Positions 1 to 7,527 of a DNA stretch of 14,186 bases are shown here, in pieces. Position 1 is the first letter of the stretch. The number at the start of each line of letters is the position of its first letter. The notes beneath the pieces are model-generated. The model saw only the letters and a program-made list of their open reading frames with translations. It was not told where the DNA came from and did not search any database. Location: the NCBI GenBank assembly GCA_964576535.1, contig CAZNWB010000081.1:1-14186 (forward strand). Reading direction: 5' to 3'. The translations under genes were made by a program, and so were the position numbers. The DNA comes from 2-02-FULL-66-22 sp964576535. GTDB lineage: Bacteria > Methylomirabilota > Methylomirabilia > Methylomirabilales > 2-02-FULL-66-22.

Positions 1-984
1 GTCACGCTGTTCGTCACCTCCATGAAGACGGACACCGTCAACGTATTCCGCGGCCGGGCCCCCGACCTGGCCTTCCTCCGGGGCATCCCGGTGGGGCGCG
101 AACCGCATAACCTCGGGATCTCCCCCGATGGCCGGTGGGCCGCCACCGGCAACCGGCGCTCGGGGGAGGTCTCGATCATCGACACACAGCGCTTGGAGGA
201 GGTGGCTCGGATTCCGGCGGGCCGCCAGCCGCACGACGTGGCGTTCAGCTCCGACAGCCGGACGCTCTACGTCGGGCACGAGCAGGAGCTGTATGCGAGC
301 GTGATCGAGGTCGGGACGTGGAAGCGGAAGCCGCGGCTGGAAATCGGCCGGGCGCAGCACGACCTCTCGATCTCCCCGGACGACGGGAAGCTGTGGTTCA
401 CGGTGACGAACCGGCCATACAAGCCTGGGGACCCGCGCGTGGGCGTCGTCGACCTTCTGACGGGCAACCGGGTCGCCCTCATCGAGACCGGAGCCAACAG
501 CCACGATGTCATCTTGAGCCCCGATGGGCGGGTGGCGTGGGTGACGAACTCAGGGTTCCTCGACGTCCCCGACTCGCGGGTGGATTATCTCGACGTGGCG
601 ACGCGGAAGGTGCTGGGCACCATCCAGCTCGGGAAGTACCCCTTCCACGCCCCCAAGCGCGGCCGGGACGGCAACTACGTGCCGGCGAACACCCTGGAGA
701 TGTGGTTCAGCGACCACGGGCAGAAAGCCGTCCACGTCCTGTCGCTCCCCGAGCGACGGGTTGTCGCGACTGTGCCCGCTGGGGCGGAGCCCTTCCACGT
801 GACCGTGACGCCTGAGGGCACGGTGTTCGTGGCCAACCACCGGTCGAGCACCGTGACCGTCATCGACGGGCCTCGCCGCGTGGCGCTCGGCGCCCTCAAG
901 GTCCCTCGGGGTCCTCACGGGCTGGCCGTGCTGGTCCATCTCCCTAGCGGCAGACGAGCCGCGCAGAATGTCCTGGGGAGATGA
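1..984 (+). CDS. YVTN-type beta-propeller protein, 5' end outside window
   Basis: The reading frame is open from base 1 and the codons before the first ATG (base 22) already read as a propeller strand (VTLFVTS), so the true start is upstream and the gene is partial. The protein is built of roughly 40-residue repeats of the type G-x-x-PH-x-[VL]-x-x-SPDG-x-x-[WY]-V, the signature of YVTN/40-residue beta-propellers, which are usually secreted scaffold or binding proteins. Each visible repeat has a His at the same loop (PHN, PHD, QHD, SHD, FHA, FHV, PHG). One blade (about residues 210-250 counted from base 22) is longer than the others. The stop overlaps the next gene's start (ATGA, 981-984), so the two propellers are probably translated together. 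No enzymatic motif is visible. The ligand is unknown. Confidence 0.85.
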   Translation, partial: VTLFVTSMKTDTVNVFRGRAPDLAFLRGIPVGREPHNLGISPDGRWAATGNRRSGEVSIIDTQRLEEVARIPAGRQPHDVAFSSDSRTLYVGHEQELYASVIEVGTWKRKPRLEIGRAQHDLSISPDDGKLWFTVTNRPYKPGDPRVGVVDLLTGNRVALIETGANSHDVILSPDGRVAWVTNSGFLDVPDSRVDYLDVATRKVLGTIQLGKYPFHAPKRGRDGNYVPANTLEMWFSDHGQKAVHVLSLPERRVVATVPAGAEPFHVTVTPEGTVFVANHRSSTVTVIDGPRRVALGALKVPRGPHGLAVLVHLPSGRRAAQNVLGR

Positions 985-1910
985 TGTCCTCACGTCTGCT
1001 TTCCCCATTGATGTGGTTTTTGACTCTGGGATCGCCGGCGTGGGGCCAGGTGTTCGTGACCGCGGAAGGCGCAGGAGCCCTGACGGTCTTCCAGGCCGCC
1101 ACCTCCGAGGCCATCCACCTCGGCGGGAGGCCCCACAACCTCGCCCTGAGCCCCGACGGCAAGCGAGTGTGGGTGACCGATGCGTCCGCCTCAAAGGTCT
1201 GGGTCGTGGAGGTGAGTAGCCGGCAGGTGACTGCGCTGCCGATTCAAGGGAAAAGGCCGCATGGCCTGGCCCTGAGCCCCGACGGCTCGCGGGCGGTCGT
1301 CGCCCACGAGGGCGATTCCCTCCTCGAGACCTTCGATGCCGGGCGGTTGACACCGCTGGGCCGGCTCATCCTCCCCGCCCGCCCCCATAACGTCGCCGTC
1401 TCACCGGACGGGCGCGCCGCGTGGGTCACTGCCCAGTCTGCCGGCCGCCTCCTGATCGTGGATCTTGGGACGACGCAGTTCGTTGGGGAGGTAAAGGTCG
1501 AGGGTGCCCCCCACGACCTGGCGTTCACCCCCAACGGGCGGGAACTTTGGGTAACCCTCTGGGGGTCGAGCGAGGTTCTCGTCCTCGATGTCCAGGAGAG
1601 GAAGGTCGGCGGTCAGGTGACCGCCGGCTCCTCCCCCCACCACGTCGCCGTGACCCCTGATGGCTCCCAGGTATGGGTGACGAACCACGGCTCCGGCGAC
1701 GTGTCCGTCTTTGAGGCGGGGGGGCGGCGGCTCTTCCGGCGAATCCCCATTGGGCCGGACCCCCATCACGTGGCCTTCAGCCGGGACGGGACGCTTGCCT
1801 ATGTGGCGAGTCAGGGCCGGGACGAGCTGGTCGTAATCGAGGCAGCCTCCGGTCGAGTGCAATCCCGCCTTCCGGTCGGCCGGGTTCCGCACGGAGTGAC
1901 AGCCCGGTGA
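981..1910 (+). CDS. Secreted seven-bladed YVTN beta-propeller protein
   Basis: This 309-residue protein starts with a short hydrophobic signal (about residues 5-22, ending near PAWG). It then consists of about six and a half regular repeats of about 42 residues, each of the form PH-[NGDH]-[VL]-A-[VF]-[ST]-PDG followed by a WVT/YVA strand. An N-terminal strand (QVFVTAEG) and a C-terminal half repeat (GRVPHGV) would pair to close a seven-bladed ring. Every repeat has one or two His in the same loop. The start is one of two tandem ATGs overlapping the previous stop, with GGGGAG just upstream; the ATG at 1011 is an alternative. The neighbours are a paralogous propeller before it and a DUF192 protein after it. 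The family is known for extracytoplasmic binding or scaffold roles; the specific function cannot be read from the sequence. Confidence 0.88.
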   Translation: MMSSRLLSPLMWFLTLGSPAWGQVFVTAEGAGALTVFQAATSEAIHLGGRPHNLALSPDGKRVWVTDASASKVWVVEVSSRQVTALPIQGKRPHGLALSPDGSRAVVAHEGDSLLETFDAGRLTPLGRLILPARPHNVAVSPDGRAAWVTAQSAGRLLIVDLGTTQFVGEVKVEGAPHDLAFTPNGRELWVTLWGSSEVLVLDVQERKVGGQVTAGSSPHHVAVTPDGSQVWVTNHGSGDVSVFEAGGRRLFRRIPIGPDPHHVAFSRDGTLAYVASQGRDELVVIEAASGRVQSRLPVGRVPHGVTAR

Positions 1911-2431
1911 ACTTCCCACATCGGATTCCCCGACTTCGGGTCCTTCTTTTGCTCTTAGTCGCGATCCTTATCGTGATCCTTCCCGGTCGGTCCACGCTGC
2001 CCGCTGCCCATGATCCCCAGTGCCCCCGTTGGAGGAGTGCCTTCCTCGGTATGCCGACCCACACGCTCGTCATACAGGCCTCGGAGACCCGTCGCGTCCC
2101 AATTTCGGCGAAGCTCGCTGCCATAGATGATGCTCGCTGGGCAGGGTTCCAGTGCGCCACCGTCGAAGAGATCCACACCATCGTCATCCTCTTCGACTTC
2201 GGTGCGGAGGTGCCGGGGACATTTCATATGCGGAACGTCCTGGCCCCGCTGGACATCGCGTTCGCAAAGGAATCCGGTCGCATCTTCTCGATTCTTCGCA
2301 TGGAGCCGAGTTCCACGAAGGAGTACGGACCGATGGGGTCCTTTCGGTATGCCATCGAGGCTCGAGCGGGATTCTTTAAGGAGAAGGGAATCGCCCCTGG
2401 TCACTCCATGTTACTAGGAACTTCAAATTAG
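1907..2431 (+). CDS. Secreted or membrane-anchored DUF192 family protein
   Basis: The GTG start at 1907 overlaps the TGA of the propeller gene (GTGA), indicating translational coupling. The 174-residue product has a strongly hydrophobic N-terminal segment (residues about 10-28), acting as signal peptide or anchor. The domain that follows matches DUF192 in its hallmark strand F-H-M-R-N-V-x-x-PLDIAF (about residues 105-120), followed by the usual hydrophobic strand and a C-terminal section with GFFKEKGIAPGH. The domain's first half is divergent: the usual GLM-x-R stretch is replaced by WAGFQCATVEEI. DUF192 proteins are small, mostly exported beta proteins without an assigned biochemical activity. 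Membership is moderately secure from the FHMRN...PLDIAF core; the function is unknown. Confidence 0.75.
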   Translation: MNFPHRIPRLRVLLLLLVAILIVILPGRSTLPAAHDPQCPRWRSAFLGMPTHTLVIQASETRRVPISAKLAAIDDARWAGFQCATVEEIHTIVILFDFGAEVPGTFHMRNVLAPLDIAFAKESGRIFSILRMEPSSTKEYGPMGSFRYAIEARAGFFKEKGIAPGHSMLLGTSN

Positions 2432-2506
2432 CCTTGGTCTGGTTGAAGAAACGCAAGAGGTCTATAGAGGCAAGGTGGGTCCACTGCATGATCCCCAAGT
2501 CCATCT

Positions 2507-3433
2507 ATGCTAAAAAGTAGCCGGTTGCTACGCGCGCTTGCCCTCGTCCTCCTGGCTGCCACGCCCGCCTGGGGCGGAGGCTCTCTTCCCGTCGTCACCA
2601 CCTCGACGGACCTGAAGGCCCTCGTGGAGGCGGTCGGTGGAGATCGGGTTCAGGTCGAAGCCCTCGCGCCGCCATTGCACGACCCCCACGCGGTTGAGGT
2701 GAAGCCGGGGCAGCTCGCGCAGATCAAGGCGGCCGCCCTCCTCGTCAGCATCGGCCTGGATCACGAGCCGTGGCTCGCTCGCGTGCTTCGCTTGGTGAAA
2801 GACCCGCGGTTTGTCCGGGGGAGCCCTCACTATCTCGATGCCTCGAAGGGGATCCGGCTCCTTCAGGCCGAGACGCCGCGGCTCAGGGCAGAGAGGGGAG
2901 TCCACCTCCACGGGTTCGGCAACACCCATTACTGGCTGGATCCCGAGAACGCGCGCTCGATCACCGAGGCAATCCTTGGGGCGCTCGCGCGCCTGGCACC
3001 CGCGGACCGACCTTACTTCGAGGCGAACCGGACGCGCTTCGTCCAGCAGCTGGATGCAGGTCTCGCGCGCTGGGCGCGCGCCATGGCGCCTCACCGGGGC
3101 ACCCGGGTGGTCGTGGTGCACGAAAGCTGGCCGTACTTTGCGGAGCGCTTCGGCCTCGTCATCGTCGCGGCTGTAGAGCCGACCCCCGGGGTGCCGCCAT
3201 CTCCCTCCTACCTTGCCACCCTCACCCAGAGGATGCGGGAAGTCGGGGTGAAGCTCCTCATCGCCGAGCCTTACTCTAACGCTTCGGTGGTAAGCCAGGT
3301 GGCCGCCCGAAGCGGAGCGGGCGTCGTCACGCTGATCCCTTCGGTTGGAGGTGATCCAGAAGCGCGGGATTATCTGGCGCTCTTCGACCTGAACATCAAG
3401 CGCTTGACCGAGGCCTTCGTCGGAGTCCGGTGA
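2507..3433 (+). CDS. ZnuA/TroA-type periplasmic metal-binding protein of an ABC importer
   Basis: This 308-residue protein has a Sec signal (about residues 1-24) without a lipobox, as expected of a free periplasmic protein. It follows the cluster A-I (ZnuA/TroA/PsaA) layout. VVTTSTDLKALV is the first strand, and HDPHAVEVKPGQ (H58/H61), NTHYWLDPEN (H141) and VVHESWPYFAERFG (H205) supply the metal-ligand histidines. E254 or D283 is a candidate fourth ligand. The loop between the first and second ligand regions has only a short HLHG and lacks the long His-rich stretch of many zinc-specific ZnuA proteins, so zinc versus manganese cannot be settled. The family delivers divalent metal to a ZnuB/ZnuC-type permease and ATPase, but neither is present in this window. 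The start codon has no strong ribosome site. An in-frame stop at 2489 limits upstream extension. Confidence 0.88.
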   Translation: MLKSSRLLRALALVLLAATPAWGGGSLPVVTTSTDLKALVEAVGGDRVQVEALAPPLHDPHAVEVKPGQLAQIKAAALLVSIGLDHEPWLARVLRLVKDPRFVRGSPHYLDASKGIRLLQAETPRLRAERGVHLHGFGNTHYWLDPENARSITEAILGALARLAPADRPYFEANRTRFVQQLDAGLARWARAMAPHRGTRVVVVHESWPYFAERFGLVIVAAVEPTPGVPPSPSYLATLTQRMREVGVKLLIAEPYSNASVVSQVAARSGAGVVTLIPSVGGDPEARDYLALFDLNIKRLTEAFVGVR

Positions 3434-3617
3434 GATGCTGCTCCGAAGGAGGGGCTCATGATTCCACGCCTGGTGCTGTTGTTGGTCGAAATGGAGGAGC
3501 AAATGGGCCAGCAGCAGAGATTCTGGAACGGTCCGGCATCAGAGACGAGAAGGGCGCTTTCAAGTTCCCCCTTCTCCCGGTTTCCCGTTACTCTCACAAC
3601 AATGGAGGGTTCACATC

Positions 3618-5654
3618 ATGAGAACGCGACGATTCCTCGGGACGATGCCACTTTGTTTAGCTCTCACGCTGGTTCTCGCCGGTTGCGCGTATGTAGAGCG
3701 AAGCCCCGTCAGCGGGACGTCGGTGGGAGCCCTCCAGCCGAGCTGGTCCGGTTCCGCCTACGCGAGCCAGGACCGAGACAACGCCTGGCACTTCGCCTAC
3801 GCTGTCCAAAGCTGGGCCGGCGAGCAGAACGGCCATATCGTCATGGTGCCGGCACGCAACAACATGGTCGTCGATAAGCTGTACTTCGGCGACGAGTTCA
3901 GCCATATCCCCCTGAAAGCTTTTCGGAACGCGCGCCCGACACAGCCCGAGCAGGTCATCCAGCTGAAGCATATGTGGACGACTCACGCGTCGTCCTGGGA
4001 CTACGACACGGACATCAAGTTCGTAATGTATGGTCCGGGATTTATCAAGGAAGGGGTAAAGCTAGACAAGACGACCCTGCAGAACATCGCTCCGACCTAC
4101 GCGCAGCTCGTTGGAAGCACGCCGCCGAAAGGGTCCATGGGGCGGGTGATGACGGAGGCGCTGGTGCCGACGACAAAACGCCCCCGCGTCATCTTGACCG
4201 TCGTCATGGACGCGGGAGGCCGCACCCTCTACGAGGCATGGCCCGACGCCAGGCAGGTGATCAGGGGGCTCGCGGCTCGCGGCGCGGAGTACACGGACGC
4301 CAAGGTCACCCAGCTTGAGACAGCCACCGCGGTGTCGCACGTGGCTATCGGTACCGGTGGCTATCCGTTCACCACGCGCATCGTCGGGAACGAGATTTAT
4401 GATCCCAAGAAGAATGCGGTCACCTACTCATTCCCTGATTTCTCGCCCGAGTTCATCAAGGCGCCAACGCTCGCCGATGAGTATGGAGTGAAGGCCGGGC
4501 ACAAGCCAGTCGTCATCGGCACGAGTTATCAGGAGCGGGCAGCCATGGGAATGGTCGGCCACGGGGCGATGTACCACCCGGGGAACAAGAGCCACATCGT
4601 TGTCCTCTTCGATAAGCCGAAGAAGGAAGCATGGAAGCAGCAGTTCCCGGGTTCCGAGAAAGACAACCGGCTTATGACCAATATCGATCTCTTTACTTTC
4701 CCTGAGTACCTGAAGGGGCGGTCGCCCGCGCCGTACGTCCAGGAGCTGACGCGGGGCACGGGCATCTGGATGGGTCATAAGATCGACGACACGTCGAATG
4801 TCCGGTTTACGCCCGCCTATGTGCGCTTCGAGTGCGACAACATGCTCATGATGATGGACCGAGAGCCGATCGACCAGGCGGACGCCACCTCGCTCATCTA
4901 CATGAACATTAAGCCATCGGACATCTCCGCGCATCGCTGGGGTCTTGAGAGCATCGAGACGCGAGAGGTCTTGCGCGAGCAGGACGCCTGCGTCGGAAAG
5001 CTGGTTCAGAAGCTCAACGCCCGCGTTGGCGAAGGCAACTACGTCGTCACGGTAACGGCGGACCACGGGATGGCCCCTCTGCCGGAGCTGGTGAACGGTC
5101 ACCGGATCTACCTGCCGAAGCTCCTTGAGCTGATCGATAAGAAGTTCGGCGAGAAGATCTCGGTCGGCGGCGGCTTCATCAACCTGTGGTTCGATCAGGC
5201 CAAGATGAAGCAGCGGGGGATCACCAACCAGGATATCGCCGACTATTTAAAGGGCCTCACCGCTGGCGAGTACTACGGGCCGCAGGAGCAGTGGCCGGCA
5301 TATCTGGACTACCGACCCGAGGAGAAGCTCTTCTTCAACGCTTATACGGTCGAGCAGATTGCGGCTTACGTGCAGGCTAACCCGACGCGCTGGATGGCGA
5401 ACCCATACGCCGGGGGCGAGGCGCATGCGGCGCTCCAAGGTGATCTAGAAAGGCTTTTCGCGACCGGCTCAGAGATGAACTACCTCGCCTACCAGTCGAA
5501 CTTTGATGGCGACGTTCCATGTGGACTGGGATCCTGCTTGCGGCCCAGTGCGCGGTTTATTGATGGGTCGCCGTACTTGTACTGGGACGCGCCCGAGCAT
5601 GAGGCGGAGCGTGACATGTTCGAGGGCCTGCACGAAGTCGTGGGAGCTCGGTGA
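3618..5654 (+). CDS. Lipoprotein phosphodiesterase of the alkaline phosphatase superfamily, apparently circularly permuted
   Basis: The 678-residue product starts with a lipoprotein signal (lipobox LAGC, Cys23). A GGAGGG site lies 8 bases before the ATG. Catalytic residues match the type I phosphodiesterase/PafA group of the alkaline phosphatase superfamily: D198 (VVMDAGG), nucleophile T237 (TATAVSH), N258 (IVGNEIYD), D435 and H439 (PSDISAHRWG), D482/H483 (TADHGM). Spacings D-x3-H and 43 residues from H439 to D482 equal those of PafA as I recall them. The last metal ligand, usually near the C-terminus in HGS-x-YDYD, is instead at H123 (THASSWDYD). It is followed by FVMYGPG, IAPTYAQLVG and GR-x3-TEAL, motifs that normally end the domain. 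The C-terminal 190 residues lack them. The fold therefore appears rotated, joined by a short linker (about 183-190). The enzyme should hydrolyse phosphate mono- or diesters outside the cytoplasm; its substrate is unknown. Confidence 0.85.
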   Translation: MRTRRFLGTMPLCLALTLVLAGCAYVERSPVSGTSVGALQPSWSGSAYASQDRDNAWHFAYAVQSWAGEQNGHIVMVPARNNMVVDKLYFGDEFSHIPLKAFRNARPTQPEQVIQLKHMWTTHASSWDYDTDIKFVMYGPGFIKEGVKLDKTTLQNIAPTYAQLVGSTPPKGSMGRVMTEALVPTTKRPRVILTVVMDAGGRTLYEAWPDARQVIRGLAARGAEYTDAKVTQLETATAVSHVAIGTGGYPFTTRIVGNEIYDPKKNAVTYSFPDFSPEFIKAPTLADEYGVKAGHKPVVIGTSYQERAAMGMVGHGAMYHPGNKSHIVVLFDKPKKEAWKQQFPGSEKDNRLMTNIDLFTFPEYLKGRSPAPYVQELTRGTGIWMGHKIDDTSNVRFTPAYVRFECDNMLMMMDREPIDQADATSLIYMNIKPSDISAHRWGLESIETREVLREQDACVGKLVQKLNARVGEGNYVVTVTADHGMAPLPELVNGHRIYLPKLLELIDKKFGEKISVGGGFINLWFDQAKMKQRGITNQDIADYLKGLTAGEYYGPQEQWPAYLDYRPEEKLFFNAYTVEQIAAYVQANPTRWMANPYAGGEAHAALQGDLERLFATGSEMNYLAYQSNFDGDVPCGLGSCLRPSARFIDGSPYLYWDAPEHEAERDMFEGLHEVVGAR

Positions 5655-5848
5655 CCGGGCTTAGGGCATCGGTGGCTGGTTGAGACCGGGGAGACTATGG
5701 CCTCAAGCGGGCGAGCGCGTCGCAAGAATAGGCGATCATCATGAGAGCCTTCTTGGGGGAGTAAATAGACAAGAGTTTGGTACACAACGAGCGCAAGGAA
5801 ATGCAACCCTGGCCGCGCGGTTCTTTGCGTAACGGCGAGGAGCAGGGG

Positions 5849-6361
5849 ATGATCGCGCCTGAAGTCTGGCTTGTCTTCCTCAGAGTTGTCGCAGGTGGCT
5901 GGTTTCTCAAGGCTGTCTATACAAAGTTGACGCTGGGCTTCCTTGGGGGGGTCATCCCATACCCGGCGGTCTCCCCTCGCTTCCTTTCATTCCATCCGAA
6001 ACGGGTCGCAGAGTTCGCCGCGGGGAACCCTATCGGATGGTACAGGGACTTCCTGGAGGGAGTTGTCCTTCCTAACGCCCATCTCTTCGCGACCCTTCAG
6101 GCTTACGGTGAGGTCTGCGTTGGTTTCGGGCTGGTGCTTGGGCTATTGACCGGGCTTTCGGCTCTGGTCGGTCTGTTCCTCGCGTTGAATTTCGGTTTAG
6201 CCACACAGTGGATGAGCTTCGGCCAGCAGGGCTTCCACGTCCTGCTCACCACTGCCATGATTATGTTCATCGGAAGCCGTGCAGGTCGCGTCCGGGGTTT
6301 GGACGGCTGGATCTTGTCCCGCTTCGAGAGGTCACATCCGCGGCTTTCGCTCTTCATGTAG
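5849..6361 (+). CDS. DoxX/DoxD-like small integral membrane protein
   Basis: The ATG at 5849 is chosen because a purine-rich GAGGAG site precedes it and the hydrophobic protein begins immediately (MIAPEVWLVFLRVVAG). A TTG 72 bases upstream would add a polar, unlikely leader. The 170-residue product has about four membrane segments (roughly 5-25, 80-100, 102-122, 128-145). The YGEVCVGFGLVLGLLTGL segment is typical of the DoxX family, which includes the small subunit DoxD of thiosulfate:quinone oxidoreductase. A loop between the first two segments (residues 35-75) carries several Pro and aromatic residues. Many DoxX proteins have no known substrate, so a role in quinone-linked oxidation is only a possibility. 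It is the first gene of a closely spaced set running to 9752; the 194-base gap upstream is the likely promoter region, but I see no convincing -35/-10 pair. Confidence 0.8.
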   Translation: MIAPEVWLVFLRVVAGGWFLKAVYTKLTLGFLGGVIPYPAVSPRFLSFHPKRVAEFAAGNPIGWYRDFLEGVVLPNAHLFATLQAYGEVCVGFGLVLGLLTGLSALVGLFLALNFGLATQWMSFGQQGFHVLLTTAMIMFIGSRAGRVRGLDGWILSRFERSHPRLSLFM

Positions 6362-6418
6362 GGGCGCGTGGGCAGCTTGGACGCCTGAACATCCGGACTG
6401 TGGAGCGAGGAGGAAGGG

Positions 6419-6952
6419 ATGAGTGAGACGCAAGGATTGCCTGAAGGCGGCCTTTCCCGCAAGGAGCGGCGCCGGCTCAAGGAGCAGCAGAGGGAAGCGG
6501 AGAACCGCGGGCGACGTCGGGAGCGCTTGGTCAAGAAGGGGCTGACTTGGGGGGTGGTCGGGCTCTTGGTCGGCGTCGGGGTCGGCTGGCTCGGGTATTC
6601 GATCGCGACGGCCAAGCGTCTGCCGCCGACGTCGATGGTCGATCACGTCGAGCAATCGCCCCCGGGCCACATCCTCACGACACCCATGCCCATCGCGATT
6701 CAGAAGCACATGCTGGAGCACGCCGACGGGGGCGGCCGCCCCGGGGTTGTCATCAACTACAACTGCGTGAAGTTTCGCTGCTCGGAGGGGCTGGTGGATC
6801 GCCTCGCGGCCTTCGTCCGGGCCTACCCGGACTTCGTCTATCTTGCCCCGTATCCCGAGATGGGCGTCAAGATCGCCGTGACCAGGCTGGGAAAGATTCT
6901 CGTCCTGGACGAGTTTGATGACGCGAGGATTCGCGCGTTCATCGACAGCTAA
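6419..6952 (+). CDS. Membrane-anchored DUF3105-like protein
   Basis: The 177-residue product begins with a highly charged cytoplasmic stretch rich in Arg, Lys and Glu (residues 10-40, probably helical). One membrane helix follows (about 42-62), then an outward-facing domain of about 115 residues. That domain has PPGHI, PIAIQKHMLEH, VVINYNC-x4-C and FVYLAPYPEM in the order seen in DUF3105-like proteins, whose conserved core ends with a hydrophobic strand and an FDD-x-x-IRAFI helix. Potential metal or redox residues are H84, H97, H101 and the pair C116/C121. Membership is judged from pattern alone and is moderate. AGGAGG lies 5 bases before the ATG. It sits 57 bases after the DoxX-like gene and 43 bases before the cytochrome c gene, so it probably belongs to the same transcript. 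No function is assigned to this family. Confidence 0.65.
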   Translation: MSETQGLPEGGLSRKERRRLKEQQREAENRGRRRERLVKKGLTWGVVGLLVGVGVGWLGYSIATAKRLPPTSMVDHVEQSPPGHILTTPMPIAIQKHMLEHADGGGRPGVVINYNCVKFRCSEGLVDRLAAFVRAYPDFVYLAPYPEMGVKIAVTRLGKILVLDEFDDARIRAFIDS

Positions 6953-6995
6953 GAAACCGCGAAGGGGCACGCGTTGTGAAGGAGGCGTTCGAACG

Positions 6996-7508
6996 ATGAC
7001 TCGTCGATTCTCACGGGTCCTTCTTGGTCTGACCATCCTCAGCGTGTTCATCGGTGTCGCCGCGTTGATCCGGGCTCAACAGCAGCCAGCGATCGAACAC
7101 GACGAGCACGGGACGCCGAAGAGCTGGAAGTTCACGTGGCCGAAGGGCGATCCAGCCAAGGGGCGCGAGGTGTTCGTCAAGCTGGAATGTTATAGCTGCC
7201 ATGAGGTAAAAGGAGAGAGCTTCCCGGCGCCCAGCGAAAAGGTGAAGGTAGGCCCCGAGCTGTCGGCCATGGGGCCGCTTCACGACGCCGAATATTTCGC
7301 CGAGGCCGTCATCAATCCGAGTGCGGTGATCGAGAAAGGGAAGGGGTACGAGGGGCCGGATGGCTCGTCGAAGATGCCCTTGTTCAACCACCTGGTCACG
7401 GTGGAGGAGGTGATCGACCTGGCGGCGTATCTCCGGGCCCTCAAGCCCCCGGCGAGCCCCTCGCTCGACCGCCCTGCGCCCGCCCACGGTTCGGGGATGA
7501 AGCATTGA
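6996..7508 (+). CDS. Membrane-anchored or secreted monohaem c-type cytochrome
   Basis: The ATG at 6996 has GAAGGAGG about 11 bases upstream and is followed by a signal or anchor helix (residues 8-26), so it is preferred over the longer open frame that overlaps the preceding gene. The 170-residue protein contains one haem c attachment site, C65-Y-S-C68-H69, in the usual context KGREVF-x-x-L-x-CYSCHEVKG. M127 (SSKMPLFN) is the expected distal haem ligand, and the last helix VEEVIDLAAYLRAL is typical of class I cytochromes c. The N-terminal half before the haem site includes a His/Asp/Glu patch (IEHDEHG), and the tail ends in a Pro-rich stretch with HGSGMKH. It should carry electrons in the periplasm. 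Redox partners are not evident, although its neighbours suggest a link with copper enzymes. Confidence 0.92.
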   Translation: MTRRFSRVLLGLTILSVFIGVAALIRAQQQPAIEHDEHGTPKSWKFTWPKGDPAKGREVFVKLECYSCHEVKGESFPAPSEKVKVGPELSAMGPLHDAEYFAEAVINPSAVIEKGKGYEGPDGSSKMPLFNHLVTVEEVIDLAAYLRALKPPASPSLDRPAPAHGSGMKH

Positions 7509-7527
7509 GCGGTTCCGGGAGGGCGAA

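Noticed and set aside
550..1353. Long minus-strand open frame (267 codons) across the two propeller genes
   Set aside because: Its product is Arg/Pro/Gly-rich without domain text and is the antisense shadow of GC-rich genes with clear YVTN repeats.
981..1910. Tandem DNA repeat or CRISPR-like array suggested by the 126-base periodicity
   Set aside because: The periodicity reflects protein blades of about 42 residues with diverged codons, not identical DNA repeats separated by spacers.
2528..3502. Minus-strand open frame of 324 codons opposite the metal-binding protein
   Set aside because: Low-complexity charged translation; the + strand encodes all expected ZnuA/TroA motifs, so this is an antisense shadow.
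4428..5102. Minus-strand open frame opposite the phosphodiesterase
   Set aside because: No recognisable motif, and the + strand shows intact catalytic residues throughout.
5655..5848. Possible promoter or terminator between the phosphodiesterase and the DoxX-like gene
   Set aside because: I could find neither a convincing -35/-10 pair nor a hairpin with a T-tract; only the position suggests a promoter.
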